A DNA stretch of 64,000 bases. It comes from JACMLD01 sp038207265. GTDB lineage: Bacteria > Bacteroidota > Bacteroidia > Chitinophagales > Chitinophagaceae. Where the stretch lies: the NCBI GenBank assembly GCA_038207265.1, contig JBBQZZ010000001.1:496001-560000 (forward strand). Reading direction: 5' to 3'. Shown here piece by piece: positions 1 through 8,599 of this stretch; positions within the stretch are counted from its first letter, which is position 1, and each line of letters starts with the position of its first letter. Made by a program: the position numbers and the translations under genes. Below the pieces are notes generated by a model, which did no database searches, was not told where the DNA came from, and saw nothing but the letters and a program-made list of their open reading frames with translations.

Positions 1-242
1 CTTAAATGTAACATTATACATCAGATCGTGTAAATTTTGAATTGGCAAAGTTATTCTTTCAGCAGGTAATAAAACAATTCATAATGATAACTTTTAGCAC
101 CGGTAATGGTTGAATACAGTGCCATCTATTCCGCTTTTCGAAAATAGAATTTAAAATCCTTTGACTGTTATAAATGAAAACCCTATCTTGGCTGACTTTT
201 TAACACGCTTTTTTTCGGATTCGTTAACCAAAACCAGCTATA
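1..242. other. Intergenic start of window, no gene seen
   Basis: AT-rich sequence with no convincing open frame on either strand, no tRNA-like fold and no strong inverted repeat. It may hold the upstream region of a gene to the left or the promoter of the small frame at 243. Confidence 0.4.
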
Positions 243-449
243 ATGAAAGCAATATTTAAAATTTTGCTTTGGCCCGCCGGCATTGTCGCTGGCCTTACCC
301 TCACCAGATTTTTTCTTACCGAAACTTCGCATGCAGAGGGTATATGCATGGATAAAATGGTGGGATATGTTTTCGTCATCGGACCGAGTAACATTTCCAA
401 ACTGGCCGAAAAAGCCAATCTAACAGATATCGTTTCACTTTTAACATAA
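243..449 (+). CDS. Possible small membrane protein, unrecognised
   Basis: A 68-residue reading frame with a hydrophobic N-terminus (about residues 5-22, starting MKAIFKILLW) that could be a signal anchor, followed by a short polar tail. I do not recognise a family. The only supporting context is a hairpin followed by T-rich sequence 35 bp downstream. A reverse-strand frame of similar length covers the same bases, so coding is not certain. Confidence 0.25.
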   Translation: MKAIFKILLWPAGIVAGLTLTRFFLTETSHAEGICMDKMVGYVFVIGPSNISKLAEKANLTDIVSLLT

Positions 450-484
450 TTGAAGAAGGTCTCTATGCTTGCTTGTCTTTATAA

Positions 485-510
485 GCCGGTCTGATTAAAA
501 CCAGGCCGGC
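485..510. terminator. Hairpin terminator between convergent genes
   Basis: GCCGGTCTG and CAGGCCGGC form a 9-bp stem with one G-T wobble around an 8-nt loop, followed on the + strand by ATTTTATT. It also lies just after the stop of the minus-strand acetyltransferase, so it may serve both strands. Confidence 0.55.
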
Positions 511-516
511 ATTTTA

Positions 517-987
517 TTAAAAGTATGTGTAATCAAGCACGAGCTCCATTTTTACATCTGCCGTTACAAAGGGAGAATCTTCCACAGGTATATGCCGGAA
601 TCCGAATTGCTCGTATAATTTTAATGCTGTTTGTAACTGGTGATTTGAAAAAAGTATTATCGACTTTGCTTCCCTGTTTTTTGCTTCCTGAAGGCATCGG
701 TTCAATAATAATTTACTGATGCCTCTACCCTGGTATTTTTTTTTAACTGTCATTTTTGCCAGTTCATAAACACTATCATGCTCTTTCATCAATGCCGCAC
801 TGCCGGCAATTTCAGATCCTTCCCGCGCTAAATAAATACAACCGCCATTGTTAATAATGGTTCCGCGGGGATCATCCAATACCTTCAGATCGTGACTCTC
901 TGTTAAATGATATTTGTCCAGCCACTCTAAATTCATCAGCTTAAAATCGGCCGCGTACCTGTCGTCAAATGGAATGATTTCAATCAT
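517..987 (-). CDS. GNAT family N-acetyltransferase
   Basis: A 156-residue single-domain GNAT. The acetyl-CoA binding motif A is visible as QGRGIS (residues 86-91) after the strand ELAKMTV. The C-terminal LYEQFGF (124-130) is the usual GNAT motif B/C end. Family members transfer an acetyl group from acetyl-CoA to an amine; the substrate cannot be told from sequence. It ends close to the hairpin at 485-510 and lies 24 bp downstream of fbp on the same strand, so it may be co-transcribed with fbp. Confidence 0.85.
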   Translation of the reverse strand: MIEIIPFDDRYAADFKLMNLEWLDKYHLTESHDLKVLDDPRGTIINNGGCIYLAREGSEIAGSAALMKEHDSVYELAKMTVKKKYQGRGISKLLLNRCLQEAKNREAKSIILFSNHQLQTALKLYEQFGFRHIPVEDSPFVTADVKMELVLDYTYF

Positions 988-1011
988 AACTTATTATCTT
1001 ATTTTAAGCGT

Positions 1012-2028
1012 TTATTGATTACCGAGATAGCTTTCCAGTTCCTCCATCATGTACTTGCTTCCAATGAAAAAAGGAGACCGCTGGTGTAAGTCGGTGGGTA
1101 CAATGTCCAGTACCCTCTCTTTTCCATTGCTGGCCTTACCACCGGCTACCTCAGCAATAAAAGCAAAAGGGTTGCATTCATACATCAGCCTAAGTTTTCC
1201 GCCAGGTTTATCAGTGGTACCGGGGTACATAAAAATACCCCCTTTGATCAGGTTGCGATGAACATCTGAAACCATACTGCCAATATACCTTTGCGAATAG
1301 GGACCGCCGTTGGATTTATCTTTTTGCTGGCAGGCACTGATATATTTTTGAACGCCTTTATCAAACTGAAAAAAATTGCCGTGATTAACTGAATAAATCT
1401 TGCCAGCCGGCGGACATTTGATATCAGGATGGCTCATACAAAATTCCCCGATAGAAGGATCCAATGTAAAACCATTAACGCCTCTCCTGGTGGCATATAC
1501 AAGCATGGTAGATGAACCATATACTACATACCCTGCCGCCACCTGGTTCTTACCCGGCTGCATAAAATCTTCCCTGGTTACGGGTGTGCCTGTCGGTGAG
1601 ATACGCCTGTACACGCCAAATATGGTACCGATAGAAATGTTCACCTCAATATTTCCGCTGCCATCCAGCGGATCAAACATACAAACGTATTTGGATTGAT
1701 TACTCACTTCATCATCGAACGCAATAAAATCATCTATTTCCTCGCTGGCAATTCCTGCACAACTGATACCATGTTTTAAAACTCCCATAAACTGGTTATT
1801 GGCTAACAAATCCAGTTTCTTTACATCTTCACCCTGGATATTTATTGCACCTGCATCTCCAAAAATATCTGCCAATCCCGCTTTGTTTACTTCAACATTT
1901 ACTCGTTTAGCCGCCAATCCTATATTGCGTAGTAATCCACTCAGCTCGCCGGTAGCATGCGGAAACATTCTCAATTGCTGAATGGTAAATTCGTCCAGCG
2001 TAGATACCTGCCGGTTAACTGTACTCAT
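1012..2028 (-). CDS. fbp: Class I fructose-1,6-bisphosphatase
   Basis: 338 residues, the usual length for class I FBPase, the cytoplasmic gluconeogenic enzyme that hydrolyses fructose 1,6-bisphosphate to fructose 6-phosphate. The metal and phosphate site FDPLDGSGN is at residues 118-126, with upstream acidic residues in GIASEE (92-97) and FDDE (104-107). The sugar-phosphate site lies in the C-terminal GTTDKPGGKLRLMYE segment. The start ATG at 2028 is preceded by a TAnnTTTG promoter about 30 bp upstream. The GNAT gene follows on the same strand. Confidence 0.97.
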   Translation of the reverse strand: MSTVNRQVSTLDEFTIQQLRMFPHATGELSGLLRNIGLAAKRVNVEVNKAGLADIFGDAGAINIQGEDVKKLDLLANNQFMGVLKHGISCAGIASEEIDDFIAFDDEVSNQSKYVCMFDPLDGSGNIEVNISIGTIFGVYRRISPTGTPVTREDFMQPGKNQVAAGYVVYGSSTMLVYATRRGVNGFTLDPSIGEFCMSHPDIKCPPAGKIYSVNHGNFFQFDKGVQKYISACQQKDKSNGGPYSQRYIGSMVSDVHRNLIKGGIFMYPGTTDKPGGKLRLMYECNPFAFIAEVAGGKASNGKERVLDIVPTDLHQRSPFFIGSKYMMEELESYLGNQ

Positions 2029-2058
2029 AAGATTAATTTTGGATGATTAAACTGTTTG

Positions 2059-2066
2059 CAAAAATA
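2059..2066 (-). promoter_or_regulatory. Bacteroidota -7 promoter element for fbp
   Basis: On the minus strand this reads TATTTTTG, an exact match to the TAnnTTTG -7 consensus of Bacteroidota sigma-A promoters. The predicted transcript start would lie about 25 nt before the fbp ATG. No clear -33 TTTG was found at the ideal spacing. Confidence 0.5.
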
Positions 2067-2176
2067 TGTTTTTAAACAATGGTTTACTATTACATCAACT
2101 CTTCGGTTAGATGGTGTTGAATAATCCTGGTGAAATTCGACTGCTGAACCTCATCCCGAACTTCTCTTTTTAAAGT

Positions 2177-2184
2177 TACATTTG
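2177..2184 (+). promoter_or_regulatory. Bacteroidota -7 promoter element for the YpdA-like gene
   Basis: TACATTTG matches TAnnTTTG exactly. Transcription would begin near 2190, so the in-frame TTG at 2182, which lies inside the element, cannot be the start codon. This supports the GTG at 2200 as the translation start. Confidence 0.55.
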
Positions 2185-2199
2185 CAAAAAAAAAGGCAG

Positions 2200-3198
2200 G
2201 TGACGAAAAAAAAACAGGATTATAGCATTATCATTATTGGAGCTGGCCCTATTGGACTGGCCTGCGGACTGGAAGCACAACAGGCAGGATTGGATTATTT
2301 AATTCTTGAAAAAGGGTGCCTGGTTAATTCATTGTATAACTATCCCGCAAACATGACTTTTTTCTCCACTTCTGAACGGCTGGAAATTGGAGAAATTCCA
2401 TTTGTGTCAAACAACCCTAAACCTACCCGCATGGAAGCATTGGAGTACTATCGCAGGGTAAGTACTAATAAACAACTTCACATTAATTTATTTGAGGAAG
2501 TACTGGACATTCATCAGTTACCGGCACCGGGTAAAAAAAACGAATCATTTTTCCAGGTAAAGACTACGAAAAGTAATTATACGGCTGTACATATCATCAT
2601 CGCAACCGGTTTCTATGATATTCCCTTTTTATTGAATGTACCAGGTGAGGATTTACCTAAAGTAACACATTATTATAAAGAGCCACATTTTTATGCGTTC
2701 CAGAAAGTATTGGTAGTAGGTGCACAAAATTCTGCGGTAGACGCTGCGTTAGAAACATGGCGCAAAGGCGCGGCTGTTACAATGGTAATACGCGAGAAGC
2801 AAGTGGGAGAACGTGTGAAGTACTGGGTGCGCCCGGATATTATTAACCGGATTGAAGAAGGGTCAATAAATGCATTTTATCATTCAACGGTAATAGCTAT
2901 TCGCCAACAGGAAGTGGATATTCAAACACCTGATGGGTTGGTTACACTCGAGAACGACTGGGTGATTGCTTTAACTGGTTATCAACCCAACCTTGCATTC
3001 CTGCGGAAATTGGGTATTGATCTTTCTGCAGACGATGTTATGAAGCCCAGTTATAATGAAGAAACCCATGAAACGAATATTAAAAACATGTACCTCGCAG
3101 GTGTTATCTGTGGCGGCATGAATACGCATCGTCTTTTCATCGAAAATTCAAGAGTGCATGCTACCAATATTATCAATAACATATTGAGAAAACGTTGA
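2200..3198 (+). CDS. ypdA: YpdA-family FAD/NADPH disulfide reductase-like protein
   Basis: From the GTG at 2200 the protein has 332 residues. An N-terminal FAD-binding Rossmann motif GAGPIG lies at residues 14-19. A second nucleotide-binding motif VVGAQNSAVDAA lies mid-protein, and a late TGYQPN plus LAGVICGG fit the flavoprotein reductase fold. There is no CxxC active site, as expected for YpdA/Bdr, which reduces bacillithiol disulfide in the cytoplasm; some Bacteroidota make bacillithiol. The alternative TTG start at 2182 is disfavoured because it overlaps the promoter. The function is inferred from family only. Confidence 0.85.
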   Translation: MTKKKQDYSIIIIGAGPIGLACGLEAQQAGLDYLILEKGCLVNSLYNYPANMTFFSTSERLEIGEIPFVSNNPKPTRMEALEYYRRVSTNKQLHINLFEEVLDIHQLPAPGKKNESFFQVKTTKSNYTAVHIIIATGFYDIPFLLNVPGEDLPKVTHYYKEPHFYAFQKVLVVGAQNSAVDAALETWRKGAAVTMVIREKQVGERVKYWVRPDIINRIEEGSINAFYHSTVIAIRQQEVDIQTPDGLVTLENDWVIALTGYQPNLAFLRKLGIDLSADDVMKPSYNEETHETNIKNMYLAGVICGGMNTHRLFIENSRVHATNIINNILRKR

Positions 3199-3300
3199 TG
3201 AACGGTCATCATTCATCCAATAACTTTTCAGCCAAAAGCTAAAAAAAACAAAAAACTGGTTACAATCTGAATCTTATCTTTTACAAATAATAGCAACAGG

Positions 3301-3909
3301 ATGGAAAAAGGCAGTCACTTTACGGATACCGCTTTATTGCAGTTACTTAAATCAAATGAGTCGCCTGATGAAGGAATTAAATACCTGTACAGGTCTCAGT
3401 ATACTGTTACAAAGGCTTACATCAACCAAAACAACGGCAGTGACCAGGATGCAGAAGATATTTTCCAGGAAGTGATTGTGACTTTTATTGAACTGGTAAA
3501 AAAAGATAAGTTCCGGGGAGAAAGCAGTGTCGCCACCTTTCTATATGCCATAACAAGAAATACCTGGCTGAATGAACTGAAGAAAAGGGGCCGATCCAAA
3601 TTAAGAGATGAAAAATTTGAAAAAGCAAAAGACAGTACTGAAATGGATATAAGTCATTTAATAGTAAACCGTGAAATAAAAAGACAACTGATGCAGGTGG
3701 TGGACAGCCTGGGAGATACCTGTAAAAAAATATTGCTGGCATTTTATTTTGAAAATCTTGCAATGAAAGATATTCTCAAAACCATGCAATATGAGAACGA
3801 ACAGGTGGTAAGAAATAAAAAATACAAGTGCCTGAAACAACTGGAGCAAATGATGACAGCACAACCTCAGTTGGCAAAAAATTTAAAATCAGTTTTATTT
3901 TATGAATAA
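3301..3909 (+). CDS. ECF-type sigma-70 family RNA polymerase sigma factor
   Basis: 202 residues. Region 2 is visible as DAEDIFQEVIVTFIE (50-64) followed by TFLYAITRN and WLNELKKR (promoter melting). Region 4 runs from LGDTCKKILLAFYF (137-150) through a helix-turn-helix ending in KCLKQL (176-181). It is a two-domain ECF sigma factor that should direct RNA polymerase to a small regulon. Its stop overlaps the start of the next gene by 8 nt (ATGAATAA), so the two are almost certainly translationally coupled. TATCTTTT at 3275-3282 is a near match to the -7 element. See the neighbouring anti-sigma-like and CHAT genes for its possible signal path. Confidence 0.93.
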   Translation: MEKGSHFTDTALLQLLKSNESPDEGIKYLYRSQYTVTKAYINQNNGSDQDAEDIFQEVIVTFIELVKKDKFRGESSVATFLYAITRNTWLNELKKRGRSKLRDEKFEKAKDSTEMDISHLIVNREIKRQLMQVVDSLGDTCKKILLAFYFENLAMKDILKTMQYENEQVVRNKKYKCLKQLEQMMTAQPQLAKNLKSVLFYE

Positions 3910-4675
3910 CAATTCTACCAATACTGAATTATTAATCAGATTCATCGATGGCGAACTTGAAAATGATGAATTGATAGCATTAAAAGAACAATTAAATACC
4001 GACAATAGTCTTGCCGCAGAACTTGAAAACCTGCGCTATGCAAAAGATGCAATTAAATCTTACGGAATCAGAAACACCGTTGCTGCTGTTCATAGTGAAA
4101 TGATGAAAGAATTGAATACAACAAAAACAATAGCAAGGGTTATCAGCCTCAAACAAATCCTGAAATACAGCAGCAGGATTGCGGCAATGGCAATTCTTGT
4201 ACTGGGAATCGCAATGCTGTATCAATATTTTTCTGCAACACCTGATCAATTGTTTCGTAACAACTACAATGCCTTTGTGCTGCACGAATCAAGGGGTAGC
4301 ACCGACGTTTCTGCACTTGAACAACCCTATAAATCCGGTGATATGAAAACTACTATGAAAATTTTCAATCAACTGAACAGTCCAACGGCAGAAGATTATT
4401 TTCTGAATGGCAATGCCGCGTTACAGTCCGGCAATCCATCAGCAGCCATCAAATCGTTCCTGGCTTTGCAACAAAAAAACAAATCAGAAAACACACATTT
4501 ATTTGAGGAAGATACTCAATACTACCTGGCATTGGCTTACTTGCAAAACAACGATGCCGCTTCAGCACTACCAATTTTTGAAAACATTCATGCAGATAAC
4601 AAGCATCCTTATTACCGGCAGGCTGGTAGCTGGTTTATCACTAAATTAAAAAGGTTGGCAACGGAAAAAAAATAG
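3902..4675 (+). CDS. Single-TM anti-sigma-like protein with periplasmic TPR region
   Basis: 257 residues. The N-terminal region LLIRFIDGELENDELIALKEQL (10-31) resembles the start of membrane anti-sigma factors, but I see no HxxxCxxC zinc site. One transmembrane segment spans about 91-110. The C-terminal part (about 160-250) has TPR-like helices (NGNAALQSGNPSAAIKSF; LALAYLQNNDAASALPIFEN). The topology would put residues 1-90 in the cytoplasm and the TPRs in the periplasm. It overlaps the ECF sigma gene by 8 nt, the standard arrangement for a sigma/anti-sigma pair. The anti-sigma role is inferred from this context, not from a family motif. Confidence 0.75.
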   Translation: MNNNSTNTELLIRFIDGELENDELIALKEQLNTDNSLAAELENLRYAKDAIKSYGIRNTVAAVHSEMMKELNTTKTIARVISLKQILKYSSRIAAMAILVLGIAMLYQYFSATPDQLFRNNYNAFVLHESRGSTDVSALEQPYKSGDMKTTMKIFNQLNSPTAEDYFLNGNAALQSGNPSAAIKSFLALQQKNKSENTHLFEEDTQYYLALAYLQNNDAASALPIFENIHADNKHPYYRQAGSWFITKLKRLATEKK

Positions 4676-4700
4676 TCCGGTTTAATCCATTTTTTGTCAA

Positions 4701-4720
4701 GCCCCTGGTAATCCGGGGGC
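4701..4720 (+). terminator. Intrinsic terminator after the sigma/anti-sigma pair
   Basis: GCCCCTGG TAAT CCGGGGGC forms an 8-bp stem (one G-T wobble) with a 4-nt loop, followed by ATTTTTATT. It separates the sigma pair from the DUF4382 gene, which therefore probably has its own promoter. Confidence 0.75.
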
Positions 4721-4824
4721 ATTTTTATTCGGGTGGTTACATTTTTATTCCCAGCATTTACCAATTATCAAAGCAGCCGAAAATATGGATGCTTTCAACC
4801 AGTTAACACTCAAAAAAACACAGT

Positions 4825-5712
4825 ATGAAAACAAGATCTTTTATCCGCCAGACAATTACGGCCGCAACACTGGCAATCGCATTGTTGGCTGTATCCTGTC
4901 AGAAAAACGCGTCCATGGAACACAAAGCAATTGCGCCTCCCGGTAAGTCTGTAGTGAATGTTTACCTAACAGATGATCCTTCACTGGTATTTGATAAAGT
5001 ATTGCTTGACATCAGAAAGCTGGAAATAAAAGTTGAAGACAGTTCAGAGATGAAACATGAAAGTGAACAGCAGAACGATGTAGATGACAACGATCACCAC
5101 GGGGATACATCCGGTGGGTGGATGACGATTTCAATAAACCCCGGCATTTACGATATTTTGCAATTTCGTAATGGCCTGGATACTTTATTTGCCAATGGTA
5201 CTTTTCCATCAACACTTGGTCTCAGAAAAGTTCGTGTTACACTGGGTGCCGGAAATAGTGTAGTGTTCAATGGCACCAGCTTTCCGCTAACGGTAAAAGG
5301 AAATGACAATATTATTATGATTAAAATTGATGAATCAACTGTGCAATTGAACAGTGGTGGCGTTACCAATTTCTGGATTGATATTGATGCCGGCCGTTCT
5401 ATCAGGTTACACGGAAATGATTTTGAATTAAAACCCAGTGTAAAAATATTCAGTAAAGAAAAAGCGGGCGGACTTGAAGGCCGTGTGCTTCCTAAAGATG
5501 CCAATGCAATTGTAATGGCCATCAGTGGAACAGATACGGCAACCGCAAAACCTGAACCTGAAGGAGAATATAGGATCAATGGATTGAAAGCGGGAACGTA
5601 TTCACTGGTTGTTCATGCCACTGCCAACAATTATCTTGATACTACCATCAGCAATGTTGTTATCAGAACAAAAGAAGATATTAAAATACCTACCGTTACC
5701 TTACATAAATAA
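4825..5712 (+). CDS. DUF4382 domain lipoprotein
   Basis: 295 residues. A signal peptide ends in the lipobox LAVSC with Cys25. The segment NVYLTDDPSLVFDKVLLDI and the following strands match DUF4382. An acidic/His stretch DDNDHHGD (around 85-92) could bind metal. The C-terminal region GGLEGRVLPKDANAIV to the end resembles a carboxypeptidase regulatory-like beta-sandwich, with EYRINGLKAGTYSLVV typical of that fold. It is probably anchored in the outer or inner membrane; its function is unknown. It lies between the sigma pair and the convergent CHAT gene and may be a target or sensor of that system. Confidence 0.8.
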   Translation: MKTRSFIRQTITAATLAIALLAVSCQKNASMEHKAIAPPGKSVVNVYLTDDPSLVFDKVLLDIRKLEIKVEDSSEMKHESEQQNDVDDNDHHGDTSGGWMTISINPGIYDILQFRNGLDTLFANGTFPSTLGLRKVRVTLGAGNSVVFNGTSFPLTVKGNDNIIMIKIDESTVQLNSGGVTNFWIDIDAGRSIRLHGNDFELKPSVKIFSKEKAGGLEGRVLPKDANAIVMAISGTDTATAKPEPEGEYRINGLKAGTYSLVVHATANNYLDTTISNVVIRTKEDIKIPTVTLHK

Positions 5713-5739
5713 CTACGGTCCTATGATTGAACCCCACCA

Positions 5740-8529
5740 TTACCGGGTGCATTTATTGCACCCGGTTTTTTTTCTTGTATACCATATAAGCATTATGGAA
5801 GAAACTACAAATAAGATTGCCGGAATAATCCAATTGGCTTTCGCACGTACGATAGGCTGATGGTTCCCAATCAACACCAGGTGTGCCCAGTATGAAGGCG
5901 TCTTATAACGATCTTCTATATCGCTGTTATTTAAATAATCCATTTTCGCCTGCTGCAATGCAATGTCTTTTGAAATTCCTTTTTGAAGGTATAAGTGAAG
6001 CTTCTTCGTAATAAAAGCTGTGGCTACATCGTCTGCCTTCCATAAGCTCGTAATCACGCTTTTGCATCCTGCATAGGAGAAAGCGCGTGACAAACTAACA
6101 ATACCTTCTCCATTAACCAGCAAACCGTTGCCCGTTTCGCATGCACTCAAGATCAAAAGTTTTGCAGACTTCAAATTCATATTGTATATCTCTTTCTCAT
6201 ATAGCCGGTGATTGGCTGTCTCATCTTCTTTTACGCCGTAAAATTCAACATAGCATCCCAGCGGATCCTCATCATTTGCTACAGCATGCGTTGCCAGGTG
6301 TATCACCGGATAATTACCTGCCAATGCAATAAACCTGGATTTTGTAGCACTGCTATCAACGATACTATTGCCTGGCAAACCCATTATTTCAGCGGCTGAA
6401 GATCGAAGTGCAGGAAGAATGGCATCTGATTTTGCTTCGCCGGCAAAAGGTGCCATGGCAAGTACCTTATAATTTTCGGGGTTGTCCTTTTCATCGTCAA
6501 AAAGAAAATTGGCGGAATAGTTATAGGTAATACCGAACCGGTTCAGCAACAGGGTGCCCTCTTTTCTATCTTTTAATAACTCAAATGGAACATAGCAAAT
6601 TTCATTATACGGAATAATGACCAGGTGCTTTTTTGATTTTATCTTCTCCATCACTGGTTCAACCAGGATTTGATTCAACTGACGGGCAAGTTCATCCGTA
6701 GATTTTCTGTCGGCGCCACTTGCGGAAGCCAGTTCTTTTCTCAACGCATTGATGTTATTTATAAGGTCTGCTGGCATTTCAATGGCTGAAAAATCTAATC
6801 CTTCTTTTGTTAAAACAAAACAAATCAATTTCTCCGCGGTATAATAGTAAGCAAGCACTGCTTCATCATTCTTAATGGCATTGATGACACTGTCGGCACT
6901 TACTGATCTGTAATCAAATTTAAGGCTATGGTAGGATGGGTTATCATCCAGTTTTTCCTGTACGGTTGCAAGTAATAGTTCTGTCTCCTGTGATTTTTTT
7001 TGCAACGGACGCAGCACCGCACTATCAACTAACTGTGCTGCTTGTATACCCAGCTTTGCGATCAGCGTTTTGTATTTTTTTTCTGTTGCCAGCAAATCAG
7101 CCGGTAAACCAGCGATACCAGACAGCTCCAGTTGCTGTAAACCTGCCTGCAAAACGGAGGCTTTGTTGTTTTCAGCATATTTGAAAGCGTTAGCAATATA
7201 TTGTGCATCCTTTGTCTGATGATAAAGCAAAAGCGCCAGGGAAATAGCATTGCTGCAGGCGGGGTTAACTTTGTTTTTGAGAAACAATCTTGCATCATCC
7301 GAAGAATAAGTGCGTTCTACATGCCGGGCAAGATCTAACGCTGCTGAATAAGCGCTCAATGCATTTTGTAAATATTTTTTATCCGGCTCCTGCCTGTCAA
7401 GTTCATTAAAAGCATTCCCCTTTGCTGTTAACAAATCAAATAGGAATGAAAAATTTTGAAGCGCGCTGAAAGCTTCGGGGTTTTTTACAATGTTTGTATC
7501 ATTGAAATCAGGAAGCAACCGGGTCATGGCAGACTGATAGTCGTTTAAAGCCAATTTTGGATGGCCCCTCTTAATTTCTATATCTGCTTTGTACCGGAGT
7601 GCCCATCCTAAATCAATATTTTTTGTCACGCTGAATTTTCCGGAAAAAAATTTAATCGCAAGTTGATTATAGTACAGGGCAGAATCATACCGGTTTGCTT
7701 TTAAAAATGCCCGGGAAAGATTATTGTACTTCAGCGGTCCGTTTTGTTTAACCTGTCTTAAATATGCAAGCCCTTCTTCCGGGCTACCTTTCTCGATACA
7801 CGCAATTCCAATATTGATATACAACTCATCTTCACTTACCTGGTACCGTAATAACTCTTTGTATTTGACCAATGCCAGATCGTATTCGCCTAATTTCAAT
7901 AGTGCTGTTGCGATGTTATTTTTATAATTAACAATAAAGGAACTATTCGGACTTTTTTTAGCTTCTTCAACAGAAACTGCTTTTTCAAAATACCGTATAC
8001 TTTTATTATAATCACCTGTTTCATAATACAAGGCGCCCAGTTTATTATACAATCGTTGTACGTCAGCAATTTCCGGAAATCGACTGCTGATTACTTCCGC
8101 CTTTTTATAGTAAAGGATAGCGCTGTCCAGATCGTTATGACTATATTGAATACTGCCGGTATACAAGAAATGTTGAAACAGCAATGAATCGGGTAACTGT
8201 CCATTTTTTTGCCAGGCATCCATTGCTTTCATAAAATTAACCTGCGCCAAATCGTTCTCATTATTGGTCATCTGCAGGATACCAATTTTCAGGTAACAAT
8301 CCAGCAAAGTTTCATTGATGATATTTTCCTTATTTAACAGGGATAGCACATGCTGGTATGCAGTAAGTGCCAGGCTATCTGTTACTGTTGTTGAATTTGA
8401 CGAGGTATACCATTTTTCTGCCTGCTGAAACCATTTCTTATAGCCGGTTTTACCAGCGGTATCCTGTTGGCTATGGGGTGAGAAAGTGAAAAGTATCAGG
8501 AGCACTGATAAACATCCATAACGATACAT
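5740..8529 (-). CDS. Secreted, membrane-anchored TPR-CHAT domain protease
   Basis: 929 residues. An N-terminal signal peptide (about 1-20) is followed by many TPR helices (about 40-460, for example FPEIADVQRLYNKLGALYYE), then a CHAT domain (about 610-890). The caspase-like dyad is visible: His748 in HLATHA and Cys797 in LSACETG. A C-terminal transmembrane segment (about 901-917) ends in a short basic tail. This topology places TPR and CHAT in the periplasm. CHAT proteins are cysteine peptidases of the caspase/separase clan, often regulated by their TPRs. It is convergent to an ECF sigma/anti-sigma pair and follows a lipoprotein gene on the same strand. Confidence 0.9.
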   Translation of the reverse strand: MYRYGCLSVLLILFTFSPHSQQDTAGKTGYKKWFQQAEKWYTSSNSTTVTDSLALTAYQHVLSLLNKENIINETLLDCYLKIGILQMTNNENDLAQVNFMKAMDAWQKNGQLPDSLLFQHFLYTGSIQYSHNDLDSAILYYKKAEVISSRFPEIADVQRLYNKLGALYYETGDYNKSIRYFEKAVSVEEAKKSPNSSFIVNYKNNIATALLKLGEYDLALVKYKELLRYQVSEDELYINIGIACIEKGSPEEGLAYLRQVKQNGPLKYNNLSRAFLKANRYDSALYYNQLAIKFFSGKFSVTKNIDLGWALRYKADIEIKRGHPKLALNDYQSAMTRLLPDFNDTNIVKNPEAFSALQNFSFLFDLLTAKGNAFNELDRQEPDKKYLQNALSAYSAALDLARHVERTYSSDDARLFLKNKVNPACSNAISLALLLYHQTKDAQYIANAFKYAENNKASVLQAGLQQLELSGIAGLPADLLATEKKYKTLIAKLGIQAAQLVDSAVLRPLQKKSQETELLLATVQEKLDDNPSYHSLKFDYRSVSADSVINAIKNDEAVLAYYYTAEKLICFVLTKEGLDFSAIEMPADLINNINALRKELASASGADRKSTDELARQLNQILVEPVMEKIKSKKHLVIIPYNEICYVPFELLKDRKEGTLLLNRFGITYNYSANFLFDDEKDNPENYKVLAMAPFAGEAKSDAILPALRSSAAEIMGLPGNSIVDSSATKSRFIALAGNYPVIHLATHAVANDEDPLGCYVEFYGVKEDETANHRLYEKEIYNMNLKSAKLLILSACETGNGLLVNGEGIVSLSRAFSYAGCKSVITSLWKADDVATAFITKKLHLYLQKGISKDIALQQAKMDYLNNSDIEDRYKTPSYWAHLVLIGNHQPIVRAKANWIIPAILFVVSSIMLIWYTRKKTGCNKCTR
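5742..5773 (+). terminator. Strong terminator inside the end of the convergent CHAT gene
   Basis: ACCGGGTGCA TTTAT TGCACCCGGT is a perfect 10-bp hairpin followed by a run of eight Ts on the + strand. It terminates the DUF4382 transcript but lies within the last codons of the minus-strand CHAT gene, encoding that protein's basic tail KKTGCNKCTR. Confidence 0.85.
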
Positions 8530-8599
8530 CCGGAATGATTTTTATACCTTTTAATAACGGGTAAATTACAAAACAATCCGTAATGCTTAGAGAAGTTGA

